From: CAMAPP01 sp046153685
GTDB lineage: Bacteria; Pseudomonadota; Alphaproteobacteria; CADEGL01
Length of the DNA stretch: 64,000 nt
Assembly (NCBI GenBank): GCA_046153685.1
Contig: JBJXGH010000037.1
Coordinates: 1-64,000 of the forward strand
Direction of reading: 5' to 3'
The notes beneath the pieces were generated by a model, which was not told the origin of the DNA, searched no databases, and worked only from the letters and a program-made list of their open reading frames with translations. Within the stretch, counting starts at the first letter, position 1; every line of letters begins with the position of its first letter. This document shows positions 43,866 through 52,342 of the stretch, piece after piece. A program made the position numbers and the translations under genes.

Positions 43866-44669
43866 TCAATGTCTTACGGGTTCGGCTTCGGGCATCGGGG
43901 CGCGAGCGGGCAAGACGGAGGCAAAAGGGGCCGCATCGGGCCGGCCATTGGAATAACGCCATATTGGGCGCGCGCCATCGCCCGCGTGTTCCGCCGAAGG
44001 CAGGGCCAGCAAGGAGGACGACACGGTGCCGAAGCCGCGCTCGGTCACGACGGTCATGGCCTCCTCGGGACCCGAGCCCGCTGGCGGGGCGCGCGCGGCC
44101 AGCAAGACCTCCCAAGACAGCCAATTGCCGGCGTCCGGGTCTGGCGCGGGAGCGGAATCGAAGCGTGGTTTGTAGGTGTGGATGCGCGGCGAGGTGGGAT
44201 CGTTCAGATCGCGGGCGGTCAGCATGGCCAGGCCTGGCGGCACGACGGCTAGGGCAGGCGTCTTGGGCCCTTCGGGGCCGAGGCCCTTCAGCCAATAGGC
44301 GTCGCGGTTGTCGGCGATCAGTAGATTGAAGGCGCGGTAGCTCGGCGCGTGCAATTCCCGCAGCGCTTGGGCGGCGTTGCGGGCGTCTGCGTGTTCGAGC
44401 GCCTCCAGCACGAGCTCGCCCCGGCTGCGCGCGTCCGGCGCAGGGCCGAGCGAGCCCACGCGGTTCATCACGGCGGCTACGACGCCGAAATCATTGACCC
44501 CCAGCCAGGTGCCGCCCGCGAGTTCGTCGAGACCCGCCACGATCTCGGGTCGGTCGGGCCAATGGCGGGCGGGGGGGCGGCTGGGTCGATCGAGCATTTC
44601 GTCGCGATTGGCCCCCAGGAGCACGGGCCATGATTGTCCGGGACGTCTCAAGATCACGACGGTGCACAT
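43866..44669 (-). CDS. NRDE-family (TANGO2-like) protein
   Basis: A 267-residue NRDE-domain protein named for its N-terminal motif, here VLLGANRDEMLDRPS, after a leading Met-Cys-Thr. The N-terminal Cys and the fold resemble Ntn-hydrolases. The eukaryotic homologue TANGO2 has been linked to haem trafficking and acyl-CoA metabolism, but the bacterial function is unsettled. GGTWLGVNDFGVVAAVMNR is the second conserved block. It is upstream of the purC promoter and divergent from the ATPase zeta-inhibitor gene. Confidence 0.88.
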   Translation of the reverse strand: MCTVVILRRPGQSWPVLLGANRDEMLDRPSRPPARHWPDRPEIVAGLDELAGGTWLGVNDFGVVAAVMNRVGSLGPAPDARSRGELVLEALEHADARNAAQALRELHAPSYRAFNLLIADNRDAYWLKGLGPEGPKTPALAVVPPGLAMLTARDLNDPTSPRIHTYKPRFDSAPAPDPDAGNWLSWEVLLAARAPPAGSGPEEAMTVVTERGFGTVSSSLLALPSAEHAGDGARPIWRYSNGRPDAAPFASVLPARAPMPEAEPVRH

Positions 44670-44783
44670 GTTCCTAGGGCGATTTTGGGTTAATCTTCGG
44701 GTTCGACAGCGGCGTGGAAATTGCCCTATCTAAACCACGGTGCGAGATGCGTGCCGAGGGGCCTGGCAAGGCGCCCCTTGAGC

Positions 44784-44821
44784 GCATGATAGAATTGTCA
44801 TGACAGGGCGGCATGATAGAA
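44784..44821 (+). repeat. Repeated GCATGATAGAA upstream of the zeta-inhibitor gene
   Basis: GCATGATAGAA occurs at 44784-44794 and again at 44811-44821 (27-bp period), with GTCATGACA, an inverted sequence, between. The copies lie about 65-100 bp before the start codon and may form an operator or a duplicated -10-like region (CATGAT). Confidence 0.6.
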
Positions 44822-44887
44822 CTTCGTGGCATCTAGCGGCCCCGTCGAATCAAATAGTCCCAAGCAATCGAACGTTGAGGAATCCGC

Positions 44888-45211
44888 ATGGCGAGCTTTC
44901 AAGATCGCGAGAAGGGCTTTGAGAACAAGTACAAGCACGACCAGGAAAAGTTGTTCAAGATCACCGCGCGGCGCAACAAGCTTCTTGGCCTATGGGCGGC
45001 CGGGCAGATGGGAATCGCGGGCGAGGCGGCGGAAGCCTACGCCAAGACCATGGTCGCCGCCGATTTCGAGCGGCCAGGCGATTCCGACGTGGTCGAGAAG
45101 GTGCTGGGCGATTTGAAGGCCAAGGGTCTGGAGATCACGGAGCACAAGCTGCGTGCGGAGATGGAGCGCCTGGGCCACGAGGCCGAAGCCCAGATCAGCG
45201 CCCAAAGCTGA
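44888..45211 (+). CDS. F1-ATPase inhibitor zeta subunit (DUF1476)
   Basis: A 107-residue DUF1476 protein. It opens with MASFQDREKGFENKYKHDQE, the inhibitory N-terminus, followed by a four-helix body (KITARRNKLLGLWAAGQMG...). The Paracoccus homologue is the natural inhibitor of F1FO-ATPase, found almost only in alphaproteobacteria, which supports the taxonomic call. TGAGGAAT precedes the ATG. It is divergent from the NRDE gene and convergent with purB. Confidence 0.93.
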   Translation: MASFQDREKGFENKYKHDQEKLFKITARRNKLLGLWAAGQMGIAGEAAEAYAKTMVAADFERPGDSDVVEKVLGDLKAKGLEITEHKLRAEMERLGHEAEAQISAQS

Positions 45212-45226
45212 CGGCAAGCTCAAAGC

Positions 45227-46576
45227 TCAGCCGCGCGTTCGCCTAGGCGCGGCGGGTCTTGCGCGCCGGCTTGCCTTGCCCGCGCGACCGAAGACGCGCG
45301 CGAAAATTGTATCGACGTGCTTCAGGTGATGGCCGAGATCGAATAGCCGGCCGAGTTCCTTGGCGCCGAGATGTTTGGCGACCGCGGGATCGGCGGCCAG
45401 CAGGGCGCGGAAATCCTTGCCCTGTTCCCATGCCGCCATGGCGTGGCGCTGGACGGCTTTGTAGGCATCCTCGCGGCTCATGCCCGCTTGCGTCAGTGCC
45501 AGCATGACGCGCTGGGAATGCACCAATGCGCCCTGGCCGTCGAGATTTGCGCGCATGCGCGTGGGATAGACCACCAATTTCGCCATCATGGCTTCGAGGC
45601 GCGCGAGCGCGAAATCGAGCGCGATCGTCGCATCGGGCGCGATCACGCGCTCGACCGCGGAATGGGAGATATCGCGTTCATGCCACAATGCGACGTTTTC
45701 CATCGCGGGCGCCGCCATGGCGCGCACAAGGCGCGCGAGGCCCGTGAGATTCTCCGACAACACCGGATTGCGCTTGTGCGGCATGGCCGAGGAACCCTTT
45801 TGACCGGGGTGGAAGAATTCCTCGGCCTCGCGCACCTCGCTGCGCTGCAGGTGGCGGATTTCGGTCGCCAGGCGCTCGACCGAGGACGCGATGACCCCGA
45901 GGGTGGCGAAGAACATGGCGTGGCGGTCGCGCGGGATGATCTGGGTCGATACGGGCTCGACCTTAAGCCCGAGCGCCTTGGCGACGTGCGCCTCGACCCG
46001 GGGGTCGATATTGGCAAAGGTGCCGACCGCGCCCGAAATGGCGCAAGTGCCGATCTCGGCGCGGGCGGCGACCAGGCGCACGCGGGCGCGCGCGAATTCG
46101 GCGTAATAGGTCGCGAGCTTCAGGCCGAAGGTAATGGGCTCGGCGTGAATACCGTGGCTGCGGCCGACGCACGGAGTCATCTTGTGCTCGCGCGCGCGGC
46201 GGGCGAGCGTGGCCAGAAGCGCGTCCAAATCTTCGAGTAGGATGTCCGAGGCTTGGACAAGCTGCACCGCGAGGCAGGTGTCGAGCACATCCGACGATGT
46301 CATGCCCTGGTGGACGAAGCGCGCTTGCGGGCCGACATGCTCGGCCAGATTGGTCAGGAAGGCTATGACGTCGTGGCGCGTCTCGCGTTCGATGTCCTCG
46401 ATGCGCGCGATCTCGAAATTGCCGCGTTTCCACACGGCGCGCGCGGCGGATTTGGGAATGACGCCCAGCTTCGCTTGCGCGTCGCACGCATGGGCCTCGA
46501 TCTCGAACCAGATGCGGTAGCGATTCTTGGGTTCCCAGATGGCCGCCATGCGCGGCCGGGAATAGCGCGGGATCAT
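45227..46576 (-). CDS. purB: Adenylosuccinate lyase
   Basis: A 449-residue fumarase-superfamily lyase. HQGMTSSDVLDTCLAVQ supplies catalytic Thr/Ser, CVGRSHGIHAEPITFG the general-acid His, and GSSAMPHKRNPVLSEN the flexible signature loop. It acts twice in purine synthesis, on SAICAR and adenylosuccinate. It lies near the pur operon but on a separate transcript. After the normal C-terminal domain the protein ends with a short Arg/Ala/Pro-rich tail (GKASRRARPAAPRRTRG) that is not usual for PurB. The ATG at 46576 gives MIPRYSRPRMAAIWEP, the family start. Confidence 0.95.
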   Translation of the reverse strand: MIPRYSRPRMAAIWEPKNRYRIWFEIEAHACDAQAKLGVIPKSAARAVWKRGNFEIARIEDIERETRHDVIAFLTNLAEHVGPQARFVHQGMTSSDVLDTCLAVQLVQASDILLEDLDALLATLARRAREHKMTPCVGRSHGIHAEPITFGLKLATYYAEFARARVRLVAARAEIGTCAISGAVGTFANIDPRVEAHVAKALGLKVEPVSTQIIPRDRHAMFFATLGVIASSVERLATEIRHLQRSEVREAEEFFHPGQKGSSAMPHKRNPVLSENLTGLARLVRAMAAPAMENVALWHERDISHSAVERVIAPDATIALDFALARLEAMMAKLVVYPTRMRANLDGQGALVHSQRVMLALTQAGMSREDAYKAVQRHAMAAWEQGKDFRALLAADPAVAKHLGAKELGRLFDLGHHLKHVDTIFARVFGRAGKASRRARPAAPRRTRG

Positions 46577-46746
46577 GGCGTCATCTTAACCGCCCCGACG
46601 GGTGCGGCGGAAGGCGTAATTGCCCCAGGCGCGAAGGTGTCCCCAGCGCCTTGGCGGCCGGGTTGACCGCGGATAAGCTCAAGGCCAATTGCATGGCGCC
46701 GACCGGGATTTCGACCCGACGGTGCTGCAGCTTGGGGGAGGGTGTC

Positions 46747-47844
46747 ATGGTTCCTGGCGCGGTCAAGACAGTCGCGGTCATCGGCAATGGGCTCATCGGC
46801 CACGGCGTGGCCCAGGTCTTCGCGGTCGCGGGCAAGGATGTGCGGCTCATCGGTCGGCGGGCGGAAAGCCTGAGCGCCGCCATGGGCAAGATCAAATCGA
46901 GCTTGGACAGCTTCGCCGCCTACGGCCTTGTGCCAGGCTCGGGTGTCAAGGCGGCGATGAAACGCATCCATCCCACGACCGATATGGGCGAGGCCTCCGC
47001 CGCGGAGCTGGTGGTCGAGGCGGTGCCCTTCGAGCAGAAATTGCAGCACGAGGTGTTCGGCGAACTCGACCGCATTTGCACCGGCCCCACGATCCTTGCG
47101 TCATCGAGCGGGGCGCTGGCGAGCGAGCTGGTCGCGCGCGTGAAGCGCCGCGACCGGGTGGTGGCTTCGCATTTCTGGTACCCCTCGCAGCATATTCCGG
47201 CGGTCGAGGTCTGCGCCGGGCCCGAGACCGGGCCGGACGTCGTGCCCTGGCTGTGCAAGGTTTTGGAAAGCGTGGGCAAGGTGCCGGTGGTGCTCAACCG
47301 CGAGATCCGCGGCTTCATCGGCAATCGTATGCAGATAGCGCTGTTGCGCGAGGCTTGGGCGCTCTGGGCCTCGGGTGTGGCATCGGCCGAGATGATCGAC
47401 ACGGTGGTGCGCTCGAGTTTCGGCCGACGCCTGGCGATCACCGGGCCCATCGAATCGGCCGATGTGGGGGGGCTCGAGACGCTCTATAACTTTGCGGGCT
47501 GGCTGTTGCCCGGTCTCGACCGCGACACCGTGCCCTCGCCGAAAGTGGGCGAACTTGTGAAAGGCGGGGCCAAGGGCCCGTCCACGGGGCGCGGCGTGTA
47601 CGACTGGAAGAAGCGCGACGCCAATGCGCTGATTTCGCGGCGCATGGACGAACTTCTGCGCTGGTTGCAGGTCGATAAAGGCGTCGCCAAGAAGGCTCCC
47701 ATGAAAAAGGCCAGCGCGAAGAAGGCGCGCGCGCGCAAGGCGGCGAGAACGACCGCAAAACGCGCGACGCCCAAGCGCAAGGCGGCGCGGACGAGCGCAA
47801 AACGCGCGGCGCCCAAGCGCAAGGCGGGGCGCCGCAAGCGTTAG
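46747..47844 (+). CDS. 3-hydroxyacyl-CoA dehydrogenase with histone-H1-like tail
   Basis: A 365-residue NAD-dependent dehydrogenase. The Rossmann motif is VAVIGNGLIGHGVAQVFA (about 8-25), and the catalytic region has ASHFWYPSQHIPAVEV (His-Phe-x-x-P of HADs). The C-terminal domain is related to lambda-crystallin/HbdA-like proteins. The final 50 or so residues are nothing like the family: KKASAKKARARKAARTTAKR and a repeated (A/T)PKRKA, resembling histone H1/HU tails such as AlgP. GGGGGAGGG precedes the ATG at 46747. The tail may bind nucleic acid, or be a neutral expansion of a 42-bp repeat. The acyl-CoA substrate is unknown. Confidence 0.85.
   Translation: MVPGAVKTVAVIGNGLIGHGVAQVFAVAGKDVRLIGRRAESLSAAMGKIKSSLDSFAAYGLVPGSGVKAAMKRIHPTTDMGEASAAELVVEAVPFEQKLQHEVFGELDRICTGPTILASSSGALASELVARVKRRDRVVASHFWYPSQHIPAVEVCAGPETGPDVVPWLCKVLESVGKVPVVLNREIRGFIGNRMQIALLREAWALWASGVASAEMIDTVVRSSFGRRLAITGPIESADVGGLETLYNFAGWLLPGLDRDTVPSPKVGELVKGGAKGPSTGRGVYDWKKRDANALISRRMDELLRWLQVDKGVAKKAPMKKASAKKARARKAARTTAKRATPKRKAARTSAKRAAPKRKAGRRKR
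47749..47832 (+). repeat. 42-bp tandem repeat coding the basic tail
   Basis: Units 47749-47790 and 47791-47832 begin ACGA(C/G)CGCAAAACGCGCG and encode RTTAKRATPKRKAA then RTSAKRAAPKRKAG. The period is a multiple of three, so the lysine-rich frame is kept. Confidence 0.85.
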
Positions 47845-47874
47845 AAATTGCCCATCGGTTCGAGCGGGTCCCGT

Positions 47875-47908
47875 CGGCTAAAGCAAGCCTTGGCGGTTAA
47901 AGCAGGCC
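47875..47908 (-). repeat. Tandem duplication spanning the radC stop codon
   Basis: On the plus strand CGGCTAAAGCAAGCC (47875-47889) and CGGTTAAAGCAGGCC (47894-47908) match at 13 of 15 positions with a 19-bp period. On the coding minus strand each contains a stop (TAA at 47897-47899, the real one, and TAG at 47878-47880). Confidence 0.75.
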
Positions 47909-48586
47909 CAGGCTCTTGAAGCTCGCATGGCCCCGCTTGGCGATGATCAGGTGATCGTGGATTTCGATGCCTAGGGGCTTGGCCGCGGCCACGATCTGGC
48001 GCGTCATCTCGATATCGGCCTTGGACGGCGTGGGATCGCCCGAGGGGTGATTGTGCACCAGGATCATGGCGGCGGCGCCCAATTCGAGCGCGCGCTTGAC
48101 CACCTCGCGCGGATAGACGGGCGTATGGTCGATGGTGCCGCGGCCTTGCGCCTCGGCTCGGATCAGCACGTTTTTGGTGTCGAGAAACAAGATGTGGACC
48201 CGCTCGGTCGGCTCATGGGCGAGCGCCGTCCGGCAATAGGCGAGCACCCGGTCCCAGGACGACAGCACGGTGCGTTCGGACGCGTCCTCGCGCGCAAGGC
48301 GCACGGCGGCGGCCCGCACCACGCGCAAGGCGGCGATCGTCGTCTCGCCCACGCCCTTGATCTCCTTGAGGGCGCGCGAATCGGCGGAGATCGCGGCGGA
48401 AAAACCGCCGAAGCGCTGGATGAGTTCCTTGGCCAGCGGCTTCACGTCGCCGCGCGGATGCGCGAAGGACAGCACCAGTTCGAGCAGTTCGTAATCCTGT
48501 AGCGCGTCGGCTCCGCCTTCGAGGAATCGCTCGCGCAGGCGCGCGCGGTGCCCGGCGTAATGTGGCGACTTATCCTTCGCGGTCAT
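47897..48586 (-). CDS. radC: RadC/YeeS-family JAB-domain DNA-repair protein
   Basis: A 229-residue protein. A UPF0758 helix-hairpin-helix region (about 25-100, ELLELVLSF...IKGVGETTIAALR) precedes a JAB/MPN metalloprotease-like domain. The JAMM motif is complete: ILVHNHPSGDPTPSKADIE. Despite the name, its role in recombination repair is doubtful; JAB chemistry suggests a peptidase or isopeptidase. The ATG at 48586 overlaps the stop of the upstream FAD oxidoreductase by 4 bp. The gene ends in a stop-codon-spanning duplication. Confidence 0.92.
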   Translation of the reverse strand: MTAKDKSPHYAGHRARLRERFLEGGADALQDYELLELVLSFAHPRGDVKPLAKELIQRFGGFSAAISADSRALKEIKGVGETTIAALRVVRAAAVRLAREDASERTVLSSWDRVLAYCRTALAHEPTERVHILFLDTKNVLIRAEAQGRGTIDHTPVYPREVVKRALELGAAAMILVHNHPSGDPTPSKADIEMTRQIVAAAKPLGIEIHDHLIIAKRGHASFKSLGLL

Positions 48587-50013
48587 GGTTGGTGCTTGCC
48601 CACGGGAACCAGACTCGAGGGTGCGAGCTTGGCTAGGCCCGCGTCCAAGCGACGGGGCCGCCTGCCTTCGTCCTCTGCCGCTTCCTTTCGCACGATGGCG
48701 CCCCGAACCATGTACGCGCCGACATAGCGGAACGGTTCGGGTGGAAATCGGCCATCGGGAATGCCGCGCGCCATCGGCATGGACGACCATTCGTCGCGCC
48801 GTTCGAGGGCAAGCGAGGCGAGGATGCGCCCGCCCATCCAGGACGGCCCCACGCCATTGCCGCAGTAGCCGTGGCCGTAAACGATGTCGGGGCAATCCGG
48901 ATAGACACCGAAGAACGGCATGCCGCTTTTGGTGCGGGTCACCTGGCCGCGCCAACTCGATTCGATCGGCAGATCGGCGAGCGCGGGCAGGGTGCGGCGA
49001 AATTGGCCGACGACCTCGTCCGCGCGCGTGGCATGGCAATCGAACTTGCCGCCGATGCGTCCCGCGAAGACGAAATCGCCCCCGCCCTTCGAGAAATTGA
49101 GCCGCCCATCGGGTGTCGCGCGATAGCCGTAAACGAGAAGGCGCGAATCCGCGACGCCCGTGCCGTTGTCCAAGCCCAATTCGCGCAGGCGTCCGGGTGC
49201 CTGGGCGGTGATGAGCTGATCGGAAGCGACGACGAGCACGCTGCGGCGGAATTCTGGCAGCGCCGCCGCCCAGGCATTGAGCCCGAGCACGATTTTCTTC
49301 GCCGTGATCGTGCCGCCGGGGGTGCGCACGCGCGCCGGTCGGGTGCGCTCAAGCCGTGTCATGGGGGTGTTTTCGTAAATGCGCACGCCGCGCGCCAAGG
49401 CCGCGCGCCTGAGGCCCCGCACCAGCTTGGCGGGCTGCAAGGTCGCCATGTCCTTATCGAAAACGCCGCCGCGCGCCACCGCCATGCCGGTGCGCGTCCG
49501 TGCGTCCTTCGCCGACAGCACCTCAAAGGGGTGCTCGCCCGCGCGGTCGAGCGTGTCCACGGTCGTCCGCCATGCCCCGTCTTGCGCCGCGTTCGTAGCG
49601 GTCCAAATCCAGCCGTCGCGCCTGAGTTCGCAATCGATGCCCTCGGACGCGGCGAAGCCGATGATCCGTTCGACGGCCTCGCGCGTCGCGCGGTGGATGC
49701 GCACCGCCTCCTGTGCGCCTGCAATGGCTACGAGCTTCTCGAACTTGGCCGTCCACGACAGCAACATCCCGGCATTGCGCCCCGAGGCGCCGTAGCCGCA
49801 ATAGCGCGCCTCGATGAGCGCGATGTCGAGAGCGGGTTCGAGTTCCTTGAGGCGAATGGCCGTCCACAGCCCGGTATAGCCGCCGCCGACGATGCAAATA
49901 TCGGCCTTGGCGTCGCCCGTCAGCGCGGGCGCGTCCGCGATGCCGTCCTTGGCCTCGATCTCGAAGGCCTGGTCGAGCCAGAAGCTCGGCGCGCGCGAGG
50001 CGGGGGCGCGCAT
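48583..50013 (-). CDS. FAD-dependent amine/amino-acid oxidoreductase, copy 1
   Basis: A 476-residue DAO-family flavoprotein. The FAD motif is ADICIVGGGYTGLWTAIRLK (about 37-56), followed by YGASGRNAGMLLSW, where the ASGRN-(G/A)G stretch contacts FAD. The C-terminal GHGYCGNGVGPSWMGGRILA is the second FAD-binding segment. It resembles gamma-glutamylputrescine oxidase (PuuB) and related N-substituted amine oxidases. It is a tandem paralogue of the upstream gene (4 bp gap). Both sit inserted in the map-radC interval. The substrate is unknown. Confidence 0.87.
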   Translation of the reverse strand: MRAPASRAPSFWLDQAFEIEAKDGIADAPALTGDAKADICIVGGGYTGLWTAIRLKELEPALDIALIEARYCGYGASGRNAGMLLSWTAKFEKLVAIAGAQEAVRIHRATREAVERIIGFAASEGIDCELRRDGWIWTATNAAQDGAWRTTVDTLDRAGEHPFEVLSAKDARTRTGMAVARGGVFDKDMATLQPAKLVRGLRRAALARGVRIYENTPMTRLERTRPARVRTPGGTITAKKIVLGLNAWAAALPEFRRSVLVVASDQLITAQAPGRLRELGLDNGTGVADSRLLVYGYRATPDGRLNFSKGGGDFVFAGRIGGKFDCHATRADEVVGQFRRTLPALADLPIESSWRGQVTRTKSGMPFFGVYPDCPDIVYGHGYCGNGVGPSWMGGRILASLALERRDEWSSMPMARGIPDGRFPPEPFRYVGAYMVRGAIVRKEAAEDEGRRPRRLDAGLAKLAPSSLVPVGKHQP

Positions 50014-50017
50014 GGCG

Positions 50018-51427
50018 CTAGGATTTTTTCTTCAGCGGAGTCAGACCGGCGGGCGCGAGCGAGGCCAGGAAATTGTCGATCCGGCTCGCGTTCCTGCCCG
50101 CCGCCTCGGCGCTTTCCTTGCGCTTGACGGCGCCCCGGACCATGTGGGCGCCGACATAGCGGAAGGGCTCGGGCGGAAAATTTCCGCGCGGGCCCTGGGC
50201 CAGCGGCGTCGAGGACCATTCGTCGCGAAGTCCGAGCGCGAGCGAGGCGAGGATGCGGCCGCCGAGAAAACATGGACCCACGCCATTGCCGGTATAGCCG
50301 AGGCCGTAAAACACATCGGGTTGGCCGGGCAGGCTGCCGAAGAACGGCAGGCCCGTGGCCGTGCGCTCGACAGGGCCGATCCAGCTATCGGTGATAGGCA
50401 CGGCGGCGAGCTTGGGATACCAGCGCTTCAAGGTCGTTGCCATTTCTCCCGCGCGCGGCGCGCGGCCGTCGAAGCGCGTGCCGACCCGGCCCGCGAAGGC
50501 GAAGGCGCCGCCGCCCTTGCCGAAGACGATGCGGCCATCGACCGTCGTGCGATAATAATGCACGAGCATTGAGGAATCCGAGATCGCGACGCCCGTGGTC
50601 AGGCCGCTCTCGGCAAGTTTCTCGGGCGCCGGCGCGGTCACGATCATATCGGCGGCGAGCGGCATCATCGTGCGCCGGAACGCCGGCATTTGGGCCGCCC
50701 AGGTGCCGGTGGCGAGCACGATTTTTTCCGCCGCGACCGAGCCCTTGGGCGTGCGCACGCGCATCGGCCGGCCTTGATCCAAGCCGGTCATGGGCGTGCC
50801 TTCGTGGATGCGCACGCCGAGCGCCAAGGCGGCCTTGCGAAGCCCGCGCGCAAGACGCGCAGGCTGTACGGTCGCGACCGCTTCCTCGTACACGCCCGCG
50901 AGATGGGCGGCCGAGCCCGCGCGGCGCGCGAGCTCGGCGGGACTCAAATCGGCGAAGGCGTCGGAGCCGAGATTCCTGTGCGCCTCGACGATGTCTTCCC
51001 AGGCGCCGAGCTGACCCCGATCGGCGGCGGTCCACAGCCAACCATCGGGGCGAAAATGGGCGTCGAAGCCGTGCTGGCGAGCGAACGCGCCGATGGCTTT
51101 CACCGCATCCTGCGAGGCGCGTAGCAGGCGCAGGCCTTCTTGCGCGCCGCAAATCTTTAGAATGGTCGAGAGCTTCGACGCCCAGGTCATGGCGAAGCCG
51201 CCATTGCGCCCCGAGGCGCCGCTGCCGCACACGTCCATTTCCAGGACGACGACATCGGCGGATGGGCGAAGTTGTTTCAAGTGAATGGCGGTCCACAAAC
51301 CGGTGTAGCCGCCGCCGATGATGCAGACATCCGCCCGGCCTTCGCCCTCCCAAGGTGAAGCGGGCACGGGGTTGCCCTCGGCGGCCAGGGCTTCGGCGAG
51401 CCAATAGCTTTTTTGCCGCGCTTCCAC
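50018..51427 (-). CDS. FAD-dependent amine/amino-acid oxidoreductase, copy 2
   Basis: A 469-residue homologue of the next gene with the same landmarks: ADVCIIGGGYTGLWTAIHLK, GSGASGRNGGFAMTWASK and GLGYTGNGVGPCFLGGRIL. The shared C-terminal segments DEWSS(M/T)P(M/L)A and FPPEPFRYVGA(Y/H)MVRGA mark the pair as a recent-family duplication, although the middle regions differ enough for distinct substrates. It lies 9 bp downstream of map, so expression is probably tied to methionine aminopeptidase. Confidence 0.87.
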   Translation of the reverse strand: MEARQKSYWLAEALAAEGNPVPASPWEGEGRADVCIIGGGYTGLWTAIHLKQLRPSADVVVLEMDVCGSGASGRNGGFAMTWASKLSTILKICGAQEGLRLLRASQDAVKAIGAFARQHGFDAHFRPDGWLWTAADRGQLGAWEDIVEAHRNLGSDAFADLSPAELARRAGSAAHLAGVYEEAVATVQPARLARGLRKAALALGVRIHEGTPMTGLDQGRPMRVRTPKGSVAAEKIVLATGTWAAQMPAFRRTMMPLAADMIVTAPAPEKLAESGLTTGVAISDSSMLVHYYRTTVDGRIVFGKGGGAFAFAGRVGTRFDGRAPRAGEMATTLKRWYPKLAAVPITDSWIGPVERTATGLPFFGSLPGQPDVFYGLGYTGNGVGPCFLGGRILASLALGLRDEWSSTPLAQGPRGNFPPEPFRYVGAHMVRGAVKRKESAEAAGRNASRIDNFLASLAPAGLTPLKKKS

Positions 51428-51436
51428 GAGGGGCTC

Positions 51437-52258
51437 CTAATTCGAGCCGTAGGGCGGGCAGTGCCAGCCCTTGGGCGAGAGGGTGAAGATTTCGTGCCCC
51501 GTCGCCGTCACGCCGAGGGAATGTTCGAACTGCGCGGACAGCGAGCGATCCTTGGTCACGGCGGTCCAGCCGTCCGAAAGGATCTTCACGTCCCAATCGC
51601 CCGCGTTGATCATGGGCTCGATGGTGAAGAACATGCCTTCGCGCAAGGCAAGTCCCGTGCCCGGCTCGCCGAAATGCAGGATGCTCGGCGCATCGTGGAA
51701 TACGCGGCCGAGGCCATGGCCGCAGAAATCGCGGACCACCGAAAACCGCGCGCCTTCGGCATGGTCCTGGATGGCGTGGCCGATATCCCCAAGGGTCGCG
51801 CCAGGACGCACTTGCGCGATGCCGCGCATCATCGCCTCGTATGTCACCTCGACAAGTTTCCTTGCCTTAACCCCGATCTTGCCGACGGGGAACATGCGGC
51901 TGGTGTCGCCATGCCAGCCGTCGAGAATGACGGTCACGTCGATGTTCGCGATGTCGCCGTCCTCCAGGCGCTTTTCGCCGGGAATGCCGTGACAGACGAC
52001 GTGATTGACCGAGATGCAGATCGATTTGGGAAATCCCCGGTAGTTGAGCGGCGCCGGAATCGCGCCGTGAGCGATGATGAAATCGTGGCACAGTTGGTCG
52101 AGCGTCGCCGTGACCGCGCCCGGCACGACATGGGGCGTGATGAAGTCGAGCGTTTCCGCCGCCAGGCGCCCGGCCCGGCGCATGGCCTCGAACTCGGCGG
52201 GGCCGTGCAGCTTGATCTTCTGCTCGGGCGGATCCCATTTGGTCTCGATGTCGTTCAT
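51437..52258 (-). CDS. map: Type I methionine aminopeptidase
   Basis: A 273-residue M24 enzyme. All five metal ligands are in recognisable motifs: the two Asp in IDVTVILDGWHGDTSRMF, the His in CGHGLGRVFH, the Glu in FFTIEPMINAG and the Glu in SAQFEHSLGVT. It removes the N-terminal Met from nascent proteins. The N-terminal extension of about 15 residues is common in alphaproteobacteria. It follows sfsA by 101 bp and precedes the tandem FAD oxidoreductases. Confidence 0.95.
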   Translation of the reverse strand: MNDIETKWDPPEQKIKLHGPAEFEAMRRAGRLAAETLDFITPHVVPGAVTATLDQLCHDFIIAHGAIPAPLNYRGFPKSICISVNHVVCHGIPGEKRLEDGDIANIDVTVILDGWHGDTSRMFPVGKIGVKARKLVEVTYEAMMRGIAQVRPGATLGDIGHAIQDHAEGARFSVVRDFCGHGLGRVFHDAPSILHFGEPGTGLALREGMFFTIEPMINAGDWDVKILSDGWTAVTKDRSLSAQFEHSLGVTATGHEIFTLSPKGWHCPPYGSN

Positions 52259-52342
52259 TGCAAGATCGCTTTTGGGGCAAGTCGGTTTAGATCCGGATCG
52301 GCTCCGGCGTGCCGCCGGCGCGCCAGGACGCCAGAGGGCAAT

